A program made the position numbers and the translations under genes. From Hyphomicrobium sp. (GTDB taxonomy: Bacteria; Pseudomonadota; Alphaproteobacteria; Rhizobiales; Hyphomicrobiaceae): a stretch of DNA of 64,000 nucleotides. Numbering within the stretch: the stretch's first letter is position 1; each line of letters starts with the position of its first letter. Location of the stretch: positions 558,001 to 622,000 of the forward strand of contig JAFWGI010000016.1 in NCBI GenBank assembly GCA_017512425.1, read 5' to 3'. Below, piece after piece: positions 1 through 8,776 of the stretch. The notes below the pieces were generated by a model that worked only from the letters and a program-made list of their open reading frames with translations, searched no databases and was not told the DNA's origin.

Positions 1-434
1 AGATGGCCATCGAGGTGATCGAGCTCGTGCTGTATGGCTGTCGCGAGCAGACCGTCTGCCGCCAGCTCCTGCTCTTTACCCTCGCGATCGATGTAACGCA
101 CGGTCAATGTTTCCGGGCGCTCGATTTCGACGCGGACGTCGGGGATCGACAGGCAGCCTTCTTCGTAGACTCGCGTCGTTTGACCCAGCGCAACGATTTC
201 GGGGTTGACCATCGCAAGCGGCTTCTTGGGCTCGCCCTCATCGGCCGTATCGAGAACAACGATCCGGCGCGGAATGCCGACCTGGATCGCCGCGAGGCCG
301 ATGCCCGGCGCCGCGTACATGGTGTCGAGCATATCGTCCATCAGCTTGACGACAGCATCGTCGACCCGCTCCACGGGATCGGAAATCTTGCGCAGCACGG
401 GGTCTGGCAGCGTAATGATGGGTAAGGTGGCCAT
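1..434 (-). CDS. def: Peptide deformylase, 3' end cut by window edge
   Basis: Removes the N-formyl group from nascent proteins in the cytoplasm. The reverse strand reads [20 protein letters not shown] at the N-terminus, followed by the family's [10 protein letters not shown] motif, the metal-site motif [10 protein letters not shown] and, at the very edge, HELDH with an LDG. These give the Cys and the two His metal ligands of the HExxH motif. About 144 residues are visible and the last 20-30 residues lie outside the window. ATG at 434 is chosen; an in-frame ATG at 440 would add two residues. It stands 172 bases from the flaA1-like gene, so it probably has its own promoter. The usual partner fmt would be expected beyond position 1 but cannot be seen. 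Confidence 0.93.
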   Translation of the reverse strand, partial: MATLPIITLPDPVLRKISDPVERVDDAVVKLMDDMLDTMYAAPGIGLAAIQVGIPRRIVVLDTADEGEPKKPLAMVNPEIVALGQTTRVYEEGCLSIPDVRVEIERPETLTVRYIDREGKEQELAADGLLATAIQHELDHLDGH

Positions 435-606
435 GCCCATCACATATGGAAGCGGCGCGTCCGGGTCAACGCCGGTTTCACAGCCTGCGTCAGTCGCCCG
501 CAAAGCGCGGCATGGGCGACCCTGCGCCAACCTCGGTAATCGGCCGTAAGCTCGCCGCACCGAATGAGAGTTTAACACAGGCATCGCAGACGAAATTTGC
601 CGCGCT

Positions 607-2631
607 TCAGTGCAGTGTGCGTGACGGCGCGATCCACGTCGCCGCCGGCGCCTTTTCCAAAGCGCGCGTTTCCTGGTCAGGACGGTAGCCCTCGACGGTC
701 CGCATCAGCACGGCCTGAATGGTATCGACATCTCGGATGGCAATCGCGGCGCGCAAAAGGTCAAGTTCGCGCTTCAATTCCGCCGGCGAGAGCGCGGGCT
801 CGTCCGAGCGCAGGATGCGCGGATGCTCTGTGCCTTTGGTGGAGTCGCCAATCAGCAGCTCTTCGAAAAGCTTGTCTCCCGGCCGCAAGCCCGAATAGAC
901 GATCTCGATATCCCCTTCAGGATGCTGGTCGTCGCGCACATCGAGGCCGCTCAATCGGATCATCAAGCGCGCCAGCTCGACAATCTTCACAGGTTCACCC
1001 ATGTCGAGCACGAAGACGTCGCCGCCCTTCGCCATAGCACCGGCTTGGATCACGAGTTCTGCGGCTTCAGGGATCGACATGAAATAGCGGATCACCTCCG
1101 GGTGAGTGACCGTCACCGGACCACCGGCTTTGATCTGACGCCGGAAACGGCCAACGACCGACCCGGAGCTGTCGAGCACGTTGCCAAAGCGTACCATCGT
1201 GAACACGGTCGATGGCTGTCCCGTCGCACGGGCCTGCAACACAAGTTCAGCCAATCGCTTGCTCGCGCCCATCACGTTCGTCGGACTAACGGCTTTGTCG
1301 GTCGAAATCAGCACGAACCGCTCGACGCCGTGAGCGATCGCCGCTTCCGCAACGATTTCGGTTCCGAAGATATTGTTGGTCAGCCCGACGCCCGGATTGC
1401 TTTCAACCATCGGCACATGCTTATAGGCCGCGGCATGATAAATCGTTGCGATCTGGAAATTTGAAATCGAGTCGGAAACGACCTGCGCGTCAAGGACGGA
1501 GCCAAGGATGGCAACGATCTTGGCGCGCTGCGATTCCGGCTGCTGCGCAGCAATTTCGCGAGCCTTCAACTCGATCTCATAGAGCGCCGGCTCAGACACG
1601 TCGAGCAGCACCACCGTCGCCGGATTTTGGCGCAGAACCTGCCGAACAAGTTCAGCGCCGACCGTACCGCCAGCACCTGTCACGAGAACATTCTTGTTGT
1701 GCGTGTCGCGGGCCAGCAGGTCGGCAACAGGCGGCACGCCATCGCGGCCAAGAAGATCGGCGACGTCGATCGGCCGCAAATCTGTCACCGAGACCTTGCC
1801 ACTGGCGATGTCGGCGAGCGACGGCATGATCTGCACGTCAACCGACAGGTTCTGAAGCTCCTTCAGTACGGTGCGGCGCAGATGCCGTTCCGAAGACGGA
1901 ATCGCGATCAGGACCTCTTTCACATCGTACCGTTCGATGATGCGGGTCAGGCGATCCGGCCGGAAAACTTTTATGCCGCCCAGATATTGGCCCCATAGGG
2001 TTGGCGAGACATCGCAGAACGCGACGACTTCGCGATCTGCCGTGTGCTCGAGGGCGCGAGACAATTCGATGCCGGACGTGCCTGCACCATAGATGATGAC
2101 GTTGCGGCGCGGCATCTGGCCCTGGAAGACTTGGAGATTCAATCCGGACGTCACCAAGAAATACGCAATCATGTGCCGCGACATCATCACGGCCGCCGTC
2201 GATGCAAAACCATAAGTGAGGATGGCCGATCGCGGCACGCCGAGCTGGCCGGACATGAAGACGACGAGCGACCACACCAGAACTGCGATCGTGACGGCGC
2301 CGACAATGCGCGTATGCCCGCGCGACCCCAGATAGCGGGTCACCATCCGATAGAGGCCGGCATACGAAAACGAGACGATCGTAATCAACGGCCCGAATGA
2401 CAGCAGCAACGCGAGCGCAACGGTCTCCGGCCAGAACAAGACGCCCATGCGCACCGACATCAGCACCCAAAGAATAGCGCTGAGCATAAGCAGATCGAGC
2501 ACGACCAGAAGGCCGCGCTTCTTGTAGCGTGGCAAATCGAGCAGCCATTGCCGGAAATTTTGAGAGCTATTCTTCAACGACAACTTGCCTCGCACGATCA
2601 CACAACGCCTCAGTAGGCTAATGCCCCACAT
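607..2631 (-). CDS. FlaA1/CapD-family nucleoside-diphosphate-sugar epimerase/dehydratase, membrane-anchored
   Basis: A polysaccharide-biosynthesis enzyme of 674 residues. Four hydrophobic segments lie near residues 41-60, 71-91, 108-128 and 135-160. A first Rossmann region begins IIYGAGTSG (179-187), and an extended SDR domain begins [11 protein letters not shown] (315-325). The SDR active site reads STDKAV (443-448) and MGASKR (454-459). Met replaces the usual Tyr of the YxxxK pair, as is typical of the FlaA1/PglF group that dehydrates UDP-GlcNAc-type sugars. It probably acts at the inner face of the cytoplasmic membrane in exopolysaccharide, O-antigen or capsule precursor synthesis. The exact sugar cannot be told. 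The start is uncertain: ATG at 2631 has no clear ribosome site, while a GTG at 2601 follows a GAGG. No glycosyltransferases flank it. Confidence 0.88.
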   Translation of the reverse strand: MWGISLLRRCVIVRGKLSLKNSSQNFRQWLLDLPRYKKRGLLVVLDLLMLSAILWVLMSVRMGVLFWPETVALALLLSFGPLITIVSFSYAGLYRMVTRYLGSRGHTRIVGAVTIAVLVWSLVVFMSGQLGVPRSAILTYGFASTAAVMMSRHMIAYFLVTSGLNLQVFQGQMPRRNVIIYGAGTSGIELSRALEHTADREVVAFCDVSPTLWGQYLGGIKVFRPDRLTRIIERYDVKEVLIAIPSSERHLRRTVLKELQNLSVDVQIMPSLADIASGKVSVTDLRPIDVADLLGRDGVPPVADLLARDTHNKNVLVTGAGGTVGAELVRQVLRQNPATVVLLDVSEPALYEIELKAREIAAQQPESQRAKIVAILGSVLDAQVVSDSISNFQIATIYHAAAYKHVPMVESNPGVGLTNNIFGTEIVAEAAIAHGVERFVLISTDKAVSPTNVMGASKRLAELVLQARATGQPSTVFTMVRFGNVLDSSGSVVGRFRRQIKAGGPVTVTHPEVIRYFMSIPEAAELVIQAGAMAKGGDVFVLDMGEPVKIVELARLMIRLSGLDVRDDQHPEGDIEIVYSGLRPGDKLFEELLIGDSTKGTEHPRILRSDEPALSPAELKRELDLLRAAIAIRDVDTIQAVLMRTVEGYRPDQETRALEKAPAATWIAPSRTLH

Positions 2632-2724
2632 CTACAGTACTATGATCGGCAAAAAACCGCTGTGCACGGACTAATACCTTGTCGCGGACGGCGAGCCTCG
2701 TATACGCGAGGTACCCTGGATTAC

Positions 2725-4151
2725 TTAATGCCTCGGCGCGCCGCGGTCCAAGTTGTTTTCATCGTTCCGTAGCGTCGCGCCCAACGATCCGATCAGCCTA
2801 TACCCAGTTGCAACAGCGGCTATTCCGAATACGACCCCGCCGATCATATTTCCGGCAAGAATACCCGAAGCGCCGCCTAATTTCGCGCCAACGATGACGA
2901 ATGGAATTGTTCCCACAGTAGCTCTCGCCCAGTTGAACAACGTTGAATAGTGGGCGCGGCCCAGCGTGTTGAAGACAGCGTTCGCGACGAACAATGCACC
3001 GAAAAAAACAAAAAGCGGTGACAGCCAGCGGCAAAAATAAACGATGAGGTCCCGCGCGTCGCCATCGGCCTTGAAGGCACTCGCCAAGGGCTCTGCGAAG
3101 ACCGCCATGACGATCCACGCCACGGCGGTAAATGCCGTCATCACGAACAGCGACACCGTGTAGACTTCGCGCATGCGCTCGACTTTGCGCGCGCCGAAGT
3201 TTTGGCCAAGAATAGGACCGACAGATCCTGAGAGCGCGTAGATCGCGCCAAACGCGACCGGAATGATGCGTCCGACGATCGCCCAGCCGGCGACGGCCCC
3301 ATCGCCAAAAGCCGCCAAGGCCATCGTTACATATGCGTTGCCGGCAGGCGTCGCGATGTTCGTCAAGACGGCAGGCAGCGCGATATTCGAGAATGCCGGC
3401 GCGTCAGCCGCGAGCGTCGCCATCTTCGGCCGGCCCATCAAATCATGGACGCTGATGACGCCATAAAGACCGATGGCCATGACCGCGCAACGCGCGACGA
3501 CCGATGCGAGGGCGGCCCCCATGATCCCCCAATCGAGATACAATATCAGGACCGCGTCGAGGATCGTGTTAACGACCGCGCCGTAGAGCGTGACGTTCAT
3601 CGCGCGGCGCGCATCGCCGACCGAACGCAGCACCGACATCGACGTCATGCCAACGGCAAGCATCGGCAATGTCGGAATTAAAATCATCAGGTAGAGGGTT
3701 GCAAGACGATGCGCCTCGCCTGTTGCGCCGACGAGCGTCAAAAGCCACTCGATGGCGAACCATAGAATGATGCTCAGCAACGCCGAAACCAGAAACGTCA
3801 GGATGTGGGCGTGGACCGACAGCCGGCGCGCGCGCGCGCGCGTAAGCCGGCACCGAGCGCAGGCGACACCATCGCCATCGCCGCGATCGATAGGCCGATG
3901 CCGATCGAGGTCGAGAAAAACAGGATCGAGCTTGCGTAACCGACAGCCGCGACGACGGCCTGATCGTTGCTCAAAGATAAGAAATAGATATTCGCGAGAT
4001 CGCCGACGAAGATCGCCATCAATCCGACCGCGCCAGCTCCGGTCATCACCAGAATGTGGCGCAGGATCGATCCCGTCACGAACTTCGGGGGCGCGATCTC
4101 GCGGCGGTACGCTACGGGGATTGGGTCGGGCGGCGGCGGAAGGTCGGTCAT
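2725..4151 (-). pseudogene. MATE-family multidrug/toxin exporter, frame-shifted in a (CG)8 tract (possibly phase-variable)
   Basis: The gene starts at ATG 4151 (MTDLPPPPDPIPVAY...) and gives good MATE sequence with membrane segments down to SPALGAGLRARAR. At the CG run (3827-3842) this frame leaves the family and ends in GCRSTPTS. The rest of the transporter (RRLSVHAHILTFLVS onward, to 2725) continues in another frame. Removing one CG unit joins both halves as LRARARRLSVHAHI and gives 474 residues, normal for a MATE protein. A long open frame running up to 4191 is only the C-terminal half with an out-of-frame, non-homologous leader. Intact, it would export cationic drugs or metabolites using Na+ or H+. 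It may be inactive, switched off by repeat slippage, or mis-sequenced. Confidence 0.85.
3827..3842. repeat. (CG)8 dinucleotide tract inside the MATE gene
   Basis: Eight uninterrupted CG units lie exactly at the frame break of the MATE exporter. Seven units keep the N-terminal and C-terminal halves in one frame; eight units do not. Dinucleotide runs of this kind are classical sites of slipped-strand mispairing, and long pure-GC runs are also prone to sequencing error. Confidence 0.95.
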
Positions 4152-4233
4152 GCGTGGTCCTTCGATCGGACCGTGGTCGGGACGCTGGCAATTCCCATCA
4201 TGAAGTCCCTATGCGCGCGACCTGACGCGCAGA

Positions 4234-4839
4234 TTAAAGCTTGCGGCGCGCTTTGAATGCGGCCGCGAGCGTGCCTTCGTCGAGATAGTCGAGTTCGCCG
4301 CCGATCGGAACGCCCTGAGCGAGCTTCGAGACAGCAACTCCGCTTGCCGACAGTTGATCGGAGACATAGTGCGCTGTCGATTGGCCTTCGACCGTTGCGT
4401 TCAGTGCGAGCAGAACTTCTTTCACATCCCCCTCTGCCACACGAGACAAAAGACCGGCAATGTTGAGCTGATCGGGCCCGATGCCATCGAGCGGCGACAA
4501 GTGCCCGCCAAGCACATGATAGCGCGCCGAAATGATATTTGCGCGCTCCAAAGCCCAGATATCGCCGACCTCTTCGACGACGACGATCATGCTGCTGTCG
4601 CGGCGCGTGTCCTGACAGATGCTGCAGGGAGCAACGGTATCGAGGTTGCCGCATTGCGGACATTCGGCAATCTTGTCGACCGCCTGCTGCATCGCGTCAG
4701 CCAACGGCACCAGCAATTCGTTACGCCGTTTCAGAAGTGCGAGCACCGCCTTGCGCGCGGAGCGCGGACCAAGCCCCGGCATCCGCGCGAGCAACTGCAC
4801 GAGACGTTCGATTTCCGGTCCTGCGATTTTCTTGGACAT
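4234..4839 (-). CDS. recR: Recombination mediator RecR
   Basis: RecR helps RecA load on gapped DNA as part of RecFOR (RecOR) repair. The 201-residue product, the usual length, has an N-terminal helix-hairpin-helix ([12 protein letters not shown], 21-32), a zinc finger with Cys60, Cys63, Cys72 and Cys75, and a TOPRIM domain from about residue 83 with the VVVEE acidic motif and the C-terminal [12 protein letters not shown] signature. The ATG at 4839 is clear. It follows ybaB by 30 bases, in the widespread order dnaX-ybaB-recR, so the three are probably co-transcribed. An 82-base gap separates it from the MATE gene downstream. Confidence 0.97.
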   Translation of the reverse strand: MSKKIAGPEIERLVQLLARMPGLGPRSARKAVLALLKRRNELLVPLADAMQQAVDKIAECPQCGNLDTVAPCSICQDTRRDSSMIVVVEEVGDIWALERANIISARYHVLGGHLSPLDGIGPDQLNIAGLLSRVAEGDVKEVLLALNATVEGQSTAHYVSDQLSASGVAVSKLAQGVPIGGELDYLDEGTLAAAFKARRKL

Positions 4840-4869
4840 CGCCGCGCGCGCGAGAGAGAGATGGAGGCG

Positions 4870-5190
4870 TTAAAACAGCTTCATTCCGGGTGGCAGTGGA
4901 AGCCCGCCGGTCACTTCGGCCATTTTGGCCTGCATGGCGGCATCTGCTTTGACGCGAGCGTCATTCGCGGCAGCGACGATCAGGTCTTCGACGATTTCTG
5001 CATCATCAGGCTTCATCAGGCTCGGATCGATACGCACGCGCTTGACTTCGCCCTTGCCATCAAGCGTGACGCTGACGAGCCCGCCGCCCGACTGGCCATC
5101 GAATTCGGCACGCGTCAGTTCGTCCTGCATCTCTTTCATGCGGGCCTGCATTTCGCCGACCTTCTTCATCATGCCCATAATATCTTTCAT
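4870..5190 (-). CDS. YbaB/EbfC nucleoid-associated protein
   Basis: A small DNA-binding protein of 106 residues. It shows the family layout: a helical N-terminus MKDIMGMMKKVGEMQARMKEMQ, a central VTLDGKGEVKRVRIDPSLM strand region, and a C-terminal stretch with the acidic EIVEDLIVAAANDA helix. Members bind DNA as dimers and influence nucleoid structure or gene expression. It lies between dnaX (45 bases upstream) and recR (30 bases downstream), the standard arrangement, suggesting one transcript. No unusual features were seen. Confidence 0.95.
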   Translation of the reverse strand: MKDIMGMMKKVGEMQARMKEMQDELTRAEFDGQSGGGLVSVTLDGKGEVKRVRIDPSLMKPDDAEIVEDLIVAAANDARVKADAAMQAKMAEVTGGLPLPPGMKLF

Positions 5191-5235
5191 GCGTGTCCTC
5201 TGCGGTCAGGGAAAACTTTTGCGGCGCCGTTTTTA

Positions 5236-7053
5236 TTAGCCGGTTGCGCTTTCGTCGGCATCCGGCATTGCGGCAGGCGTCATCAGGCGGCGGATATCAG
5301 CGATCTTCGCGCCGGGAAATGCTTCGAGCACGGCGCGCACGGCCGGATGGGCTTTCAATTCTTCGAGCTCGGCGGCTTCACGCTCGCGGCGGACGACACC
5401 GACCGGTGTCGCGCCTTCCGTCTTCGAGAGGACGACAACCCAGCGCTTGCTTGTCCAGGCATTCAGTTTTTCGCGAAGCTCGTTGGCGATCTCCGGCGGC
5501 GCACCTGGCATGAGGAAAATATCGATCGAGCCTGCAAGCGCGTCGAACTTCACGAGGCTGACATGGTCTTCGAGATGAATTTTGAGTTTGGCATCGCGTT
5601 TGTCGCCGACGAGCGCAATGACGTCGTTGAACGTTCGCAAATCGCGCCCTGACCCAGTGACGGGCGGCGGCGCCGCAACATCCTCATCGAGGCCTCCGAA
5701 TTCACCGCCGTCGTCGAGGCTGTCGAACAATTCTCCATCGTCCAAGCCCAATGCGGCGGCTGTCGCCGGCTGCGGTGCGACGTTCAGCGGACCACGCGTT
5801 TCAGACGGAGCCTCCACGCGCGGCGCACTGCCAGCAGGGATGCGCGCGCTGACGGTGCCGCCGCCGAGCGTGCGGATCAGTTCGTCCGGCGTCGGCAGGT
5901 CAGCGGTGTAGGCGAGCCGTATCAAAACCATTTCGGCAGCGGCGAGCGGATCTGGTGCACGCGCGGTTTCCTCGATGCCTTTGAGGAGCATCTGCCAGGC
6001 CCGAGAAAGATATGGCATCGAAAGCTGCGCGCTGAGCGCAGTGCCGCGACGCTTTTCTTCGACCGACAGCGCCTCGCCTGCCGGATCTTCGCCAACTGCC
6101 TTGATACGCGCGACGATGTGGACGGCTTCCGCGAGATCGGAGACGATCTGGGCCGCTTCCGCGCCGTCGTGATGCAAGCTTGCGAGCGACGCCAACGATG
6201 CCGCCGCATCACCTTTAAAAAGGTGTTCGGCGAGATCGAAAATCCGCGCACGATCGGCAAGGCCTAACATATCGCGGACTTTAAGCGCGGTCACATGGCC
6301 TTCACCCATCGCGATCGCCTGATCGAGGATCGACAGGCCATCGCGCACCGACCCTTCGGCCGCACGCGCGATCAATGTCAGCGCATCGTCATCGGCTTTG
6401 GCGTTTTCATTCTCGGCAATTTTCTTGAAATGCGCGGCGAGAACCGGCTGCTCGACGCGGCGCAGATCGAACCGCTGGCAGCGTGACAGAACCGTGACCG
6501 GAACCTTGCGAATTTCCGTCGTCGCGAAAATGAACCGAACGTGCGCTGGCGGCTCTTCCAAGGTTTTCAAAAGCGCGTTGAACGCGCCCTTCGACAACAT
6601 GTGAACTTCGTCAATGATGAAGACTTTGGTGCGCGCGACGAGCGGCGTGTACTGCGCGCTTTCGATAATCTCGCGAATATTGTCGATGCCGGTATTCGAC
6701 GCGGCGTCCATCTCGAAGACGTCGGGATGGCGTCCTTCCATGATGTCTTTGCAGTGAACGCCGAGGCTCGGCATATCGATCGTCGGCTTATCGATACCGG
6801 GCGCTTCATAGTTCAATGCGCGTGCGAGGATGCGGGCGGTCGTCGTCTTGCCGACGCCACGCACACCGGTCAGCATATAGCCTTGCGCGATGCGACCCGA
6901 GGCGAAGGCGTTGCGCAGCGTCGTGACCATCGCCGACTGGCCGATCAGATCGTCGAACGTCGCCGGGCGGTATTTGCGGGCCAGAACCACATAGGGTTTC
7001 GCGGCGGAACCGTCTGCCGCGCCGTCACCCTCGGTCGTTTTCTTTTTAGCCAT
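5236..7053 (-). CDS. dnaX: DNA polymerase III subunit gamma/tau
   Basis: ATPase of the clamp loader; the tau part also links polymerase and helicase. 605 residues. The AAA+ core has Walker A GVRGVGKTT (63-71), a Walker B/DEVHML motif, the sensor segment FIFATTEIRKVPVTVLSRCQRFDLRR, and then domain III. A less conserved, acidic and proline-containing linker precedes a C-terminal tau-type domain. Of the four zinc-binding cysteines of the E. coli protein only the equivalent of one (VHCKDIMEG) is present, which in my recollection is common in alphaproteobacteria. I saw no obvious A6-type slippery site for making a separate gamma form. First gene of the dnaX-ybaB-recR group. Confidence 0.96.
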   Translation of the reverse strand: MAKKKTTEGDGAADGSAAKPYVVLARKYRPATFDDLIGQSAMVTTLRNAFASGRIAQGYMLTGVRGVGKTTTARILARALNYEAPGIDKPTIDMPSLGVHCKDIMEGRHPDVFEMDAASNTGIDNIREIIESAQYTPLVARTKVFIIDEVHMLSKGAFNALLKTLEEPPAHVRFIFATTEIRKVPVTVLSRCQRFDLRRVEQPVLAAHFKKIAENENAKADDDALTLIARAAEGSVRDGLSILDQAIAMGEGHVTALKVRDMLGLADRARIFDLAEHLFKGDAAASLASLASLHHDGAEAAQIVSDLAEAVHIVARIKAVGEDPAGEALSVEEKRRGTALSAQLSMPYLSRAWQMLLKGIEETARAPDPLAAAEMVLIRLAYTADLPTPDELIRTLGGGTVSARIPAGSAPRVEAPSETRGPLNVAPQPATAAALGLDDGELFDSLDDGGEFGGLDEDVAAPPPVTGSGRDLRTFNDVIALVGDKRDAKLKIHLEDHVSLVKFDALAGSIDIFLMPGAPPEIANELREKLNAWTSKRWVVVLSKTEGATPVGVVRREREAAELEELKAHPAVRAVLEAFPGAKIADIRRLMTPAAMPDADESATG

Positions 7054-7274
7054 GCTGTTGACTTAGCGCCCGTAGGTCATCCGGGCAAGCAAGTGCCAGG
7101 GCCGGCCCAATTGCATTCGATTTTTCAACAAAATACTGCTTCGGGCTGCCAAGCCCGTGAGCCCAACCGGGCGACGCGGCGCGCCGCGTCCTCGCGGAGG
7201 GCGCCGGATCGAGGCACGCGATCCGAATAGCGCCCGCGAGCGGTAGACGAGCGGTAGAAGAGACTGGCGAACGA

Positions 7275-7379
7275 CCCGGATCCAAAATCGTTAGGGCTGC
7301 TTCCTTCCGGACCTGACCCGGTTGGCGACAGATTCGTCCGCCGCCAGCCTCCAGCACCATAATGGACGGTCCGGGCGCC
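7275..7379 (-). ncRNA. ffs: Signal recognition particle RNA, small bacterial (4.5S) type
   Basis: The minus strand contains the invariant SRP domain IV sequence GGTCAGGTCCGGAAGGAAGC followed by AGCC (plus-strand complement about 7293-7317). The arms on either side (GGCGCCCGGACCGTCC... and ...GGATCCGGGTCG) pair to make the long hairpin. With the protein Ffh it targets membrane proteins to the translocon. Ends are estimated from the pairing and may be off by several bases. Its position just upstream of dnaX on the same strand matches other Hyphomicrobiales. Confidence 0.93.
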
Positions 7380-7589
7380 TAGCACAACCCTTGCTGCAAA
7401 TTTGGGCAGCGATGCCGCATGGATGACGAGACTGCGCCACGCGCCGATCGCTATTTCCATATTGTCAGATGGATATGGAACTTGGAGTCTACGAACATCG
7501 TTCCTATGTGTCGCTAAACGTCAGCAGCGCGAGGCGAATTGTAGACGCCACGCGTCAAAAATAAGCGCCTTTACCCGGGGGTTTTTGGC

Positions 7590-8051
7590 ATGCCGACCAC
7601 GTTCACACTCAACGGCAAGAAGACAACGATCGATGCCGATCCCGAGACGCCGTTACTGTGGGTCATTCGCGATGACTTGAAGTTGACGGGCACCAAATTC
7701 GGGTGTGGCGCGGCGCTTTGTGGCGCGTGCACCGTGCATCTCGATGGCGAAGCGGTGCGATCGTGCCAAATCCAGGCGAGAGACGTCGAAGGCCGTGACG
7801 TCACAACTATCGAAGGCGTAACCGGCAATGTCGCCGCCGCCGTACGGGCCGCCTGGATCAAGCTCGACGTTGCGCAATGCGGCTACTGCCAGTCCGGACA
7901 GGTTATGGCCGCGGTCGGACTGCTCTCTCAAATTTCCAAGCCGACCGATCAGGACATCGACAAGGCGATGGACGGCAACATCTGCCGTTGCTCGACCTAT
8001 CACCGCATTCGAGCTGCTATCCACGAGGCGTCCACGACTTTGCCCGGCTAG
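7590..8051 (+). CDS. 2Fe-2S subunit of a molybdenum hydroxylase (isoquinoline 1-oxidoreductase alpha-like)
   Basis: Carries electrons from the molybdenum site. The 153-residue protein has a plant-type ferredoxin site with Cys39, Cys44, Cys47 and Cys59, then a helical domain with the second cluster, Cys97-x2-Cys100 and Cys132-x-Cys134 (QCGYCQSGQ and NICRCSTY). This is the usual small-subunit form with no FAD domain. It is followed by a di-haem cytochrome gene and the Mo-binding subunit, so the three probably form one exported or membrane-facing enzyme. The best match by motif and order is isoquinoline oxidoreductase or membrane-bound aldehyde dehydrogenase; the substrate cannot be read from sequence. 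ATG at 7590 starts the operon opposite the SRP RNA. Confidence 0.92.
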   Translation: MPTTFTLNGKKTTIDADPETPLLWVIRDDLKLTGTKFGCGAALCGACTVHLDGEAVRSCQIQARDVEGRDVTTIEGVTGNVAAAVRAAWIKLDVAQCGYCQSGQVMAAVGLLSQISKPTDQDIDKAMDGNICRCSTYHRIRAAIHEASTTLPG

Positions 8052-8099
8052 GCTTGTAGTGCCGCCCGCTTTTGCATCGCTATCGAGAAGGCCGTTCCA

Positions 8100-8696
8100 A
8101 TGGTGCCACACCCAATACGAGCAGTCCTGCCCTTCGCTATAGCCGGCATCGCCGTTGCACTCGCCGCGATGCTGCCCGTGACGACACCTGCGACCGTTGC
8201 AAAGGCTGAAACGGCAGTTGTTGCGGGCGATCTGTTCAAACCGATCGCAGATGTGCTGCGCCATCCGCGTTGCATGAATTGCCACCCGCGCGACGACCGC
8301 CCGCGCCAGGGCGACGACCGCCACCCTCATCTCCAGAATATCGTGCGTGGCGAAGACAACCTGGGCTTCACCAACGCGCGTTGCACCGCTTGCCATCGCG
8401 ATGAGAACAATAAATTTAGCGGTGTGCCCGGCGCACCAAATTGGCATCTCGCGCCGGCATCGATGGGCTGGCAAGGATTGAACGATAGCGAACTGTGCAC
8501 GACGCTGAAGGATCAAGACAAGAACGGCGGCAAGGATGTTGCTGCCCTCGTGAAACACATGGAAGACGACAAACTCGTGCTGTGGGGCTGGGCGCCGGGC
8601 GGCGATCGCTTGCCGGTCTCGAAACCGCACGCCGCTTTCGTCACAGAACTGAAGGCATGGGCGGCCGGTGGTGCGCCATGTCCAACGGCCAACTGA
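8100..8696 (+). CDS. Di-haem c-type cytochrome of the molybdenum hydroxylase operon
   Basis: 198 residues with an N-terminal hydrophobic stretch (about 7-28) that looks like a signal peptide or anchor. It has two CxxCH haem-binding motifs, CMNCH (58-62) and CTACH (95-99). The cysteines near the end (ELCTTL and APCPTAN) are not in haem motifs. It sits between the 2Fe-2S and the Mo subunit genes, so it is a natural electron acceptor for that enzyme in the periplasm, passing electrons to the respiratory chain. Proteins like this are sometimes labelled isoquinoline oxidoreductase subunit. The start ATG at 8100 is 48 bases after the preceding stop. Confidence 0.85.
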   Translation: MVPHPIRAVLPFAIAGIAVALAAMLPVTTPATVAKAETAVVAGDLFKPIADVLRHPRCMNCHPRDDRPRQGDDRHPHLQNIVRGEDNLGFTNARCTACHRDENNKFSGVPGAPNWHLAPASMGWQGLNDSELCTTLKDQDKNGGKDVAALVKHMEDDKLVLWGWAPGGDRLPVSKPHAAFVTELKAWAAGGAPCPTAN

Positions 8697-8776
8697 TGAC
8701 AGACCACTGAACATAAGCAGTGCGCGAGCCGCACGCCGAGATACAGACTGATTTGAACTTCGCCAGCGAGGGTCCG

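Noticed and set aside
3..425. Plus-strand 140-residue frame at the window start
   Set aside because: It is the shadow of peptide deformylase on the minus strand.
2725..4191. Single 488-residue open frame covering the whole MATE region
   Set aside because: Its first 125 residues are Arg-rich and not MATE-like; true N-terminal sequence is in another frame.
4840..4862. CGCGCGCGCG run near the start of recR
   Set aside because: Lies between genes and causes no frame change.
5236..7053. Programmed frameshift in dnaX for a gamma form
   Set aside because: No A6-AAG type slippery site with stem was seen in the expected region.
7054..7274. Short minus-strand frames between dnaX and SRP RNA
   Set aside because: No ribosome site or family sequence; one hairpin (CGGGCT/AGCCCG) only.
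8720..8776. Extended start of the molybdenum subunit
   Set aside because: The extra 19 residues do not precede Tat signals in the family and GAGGG marks the ATG at 8777.
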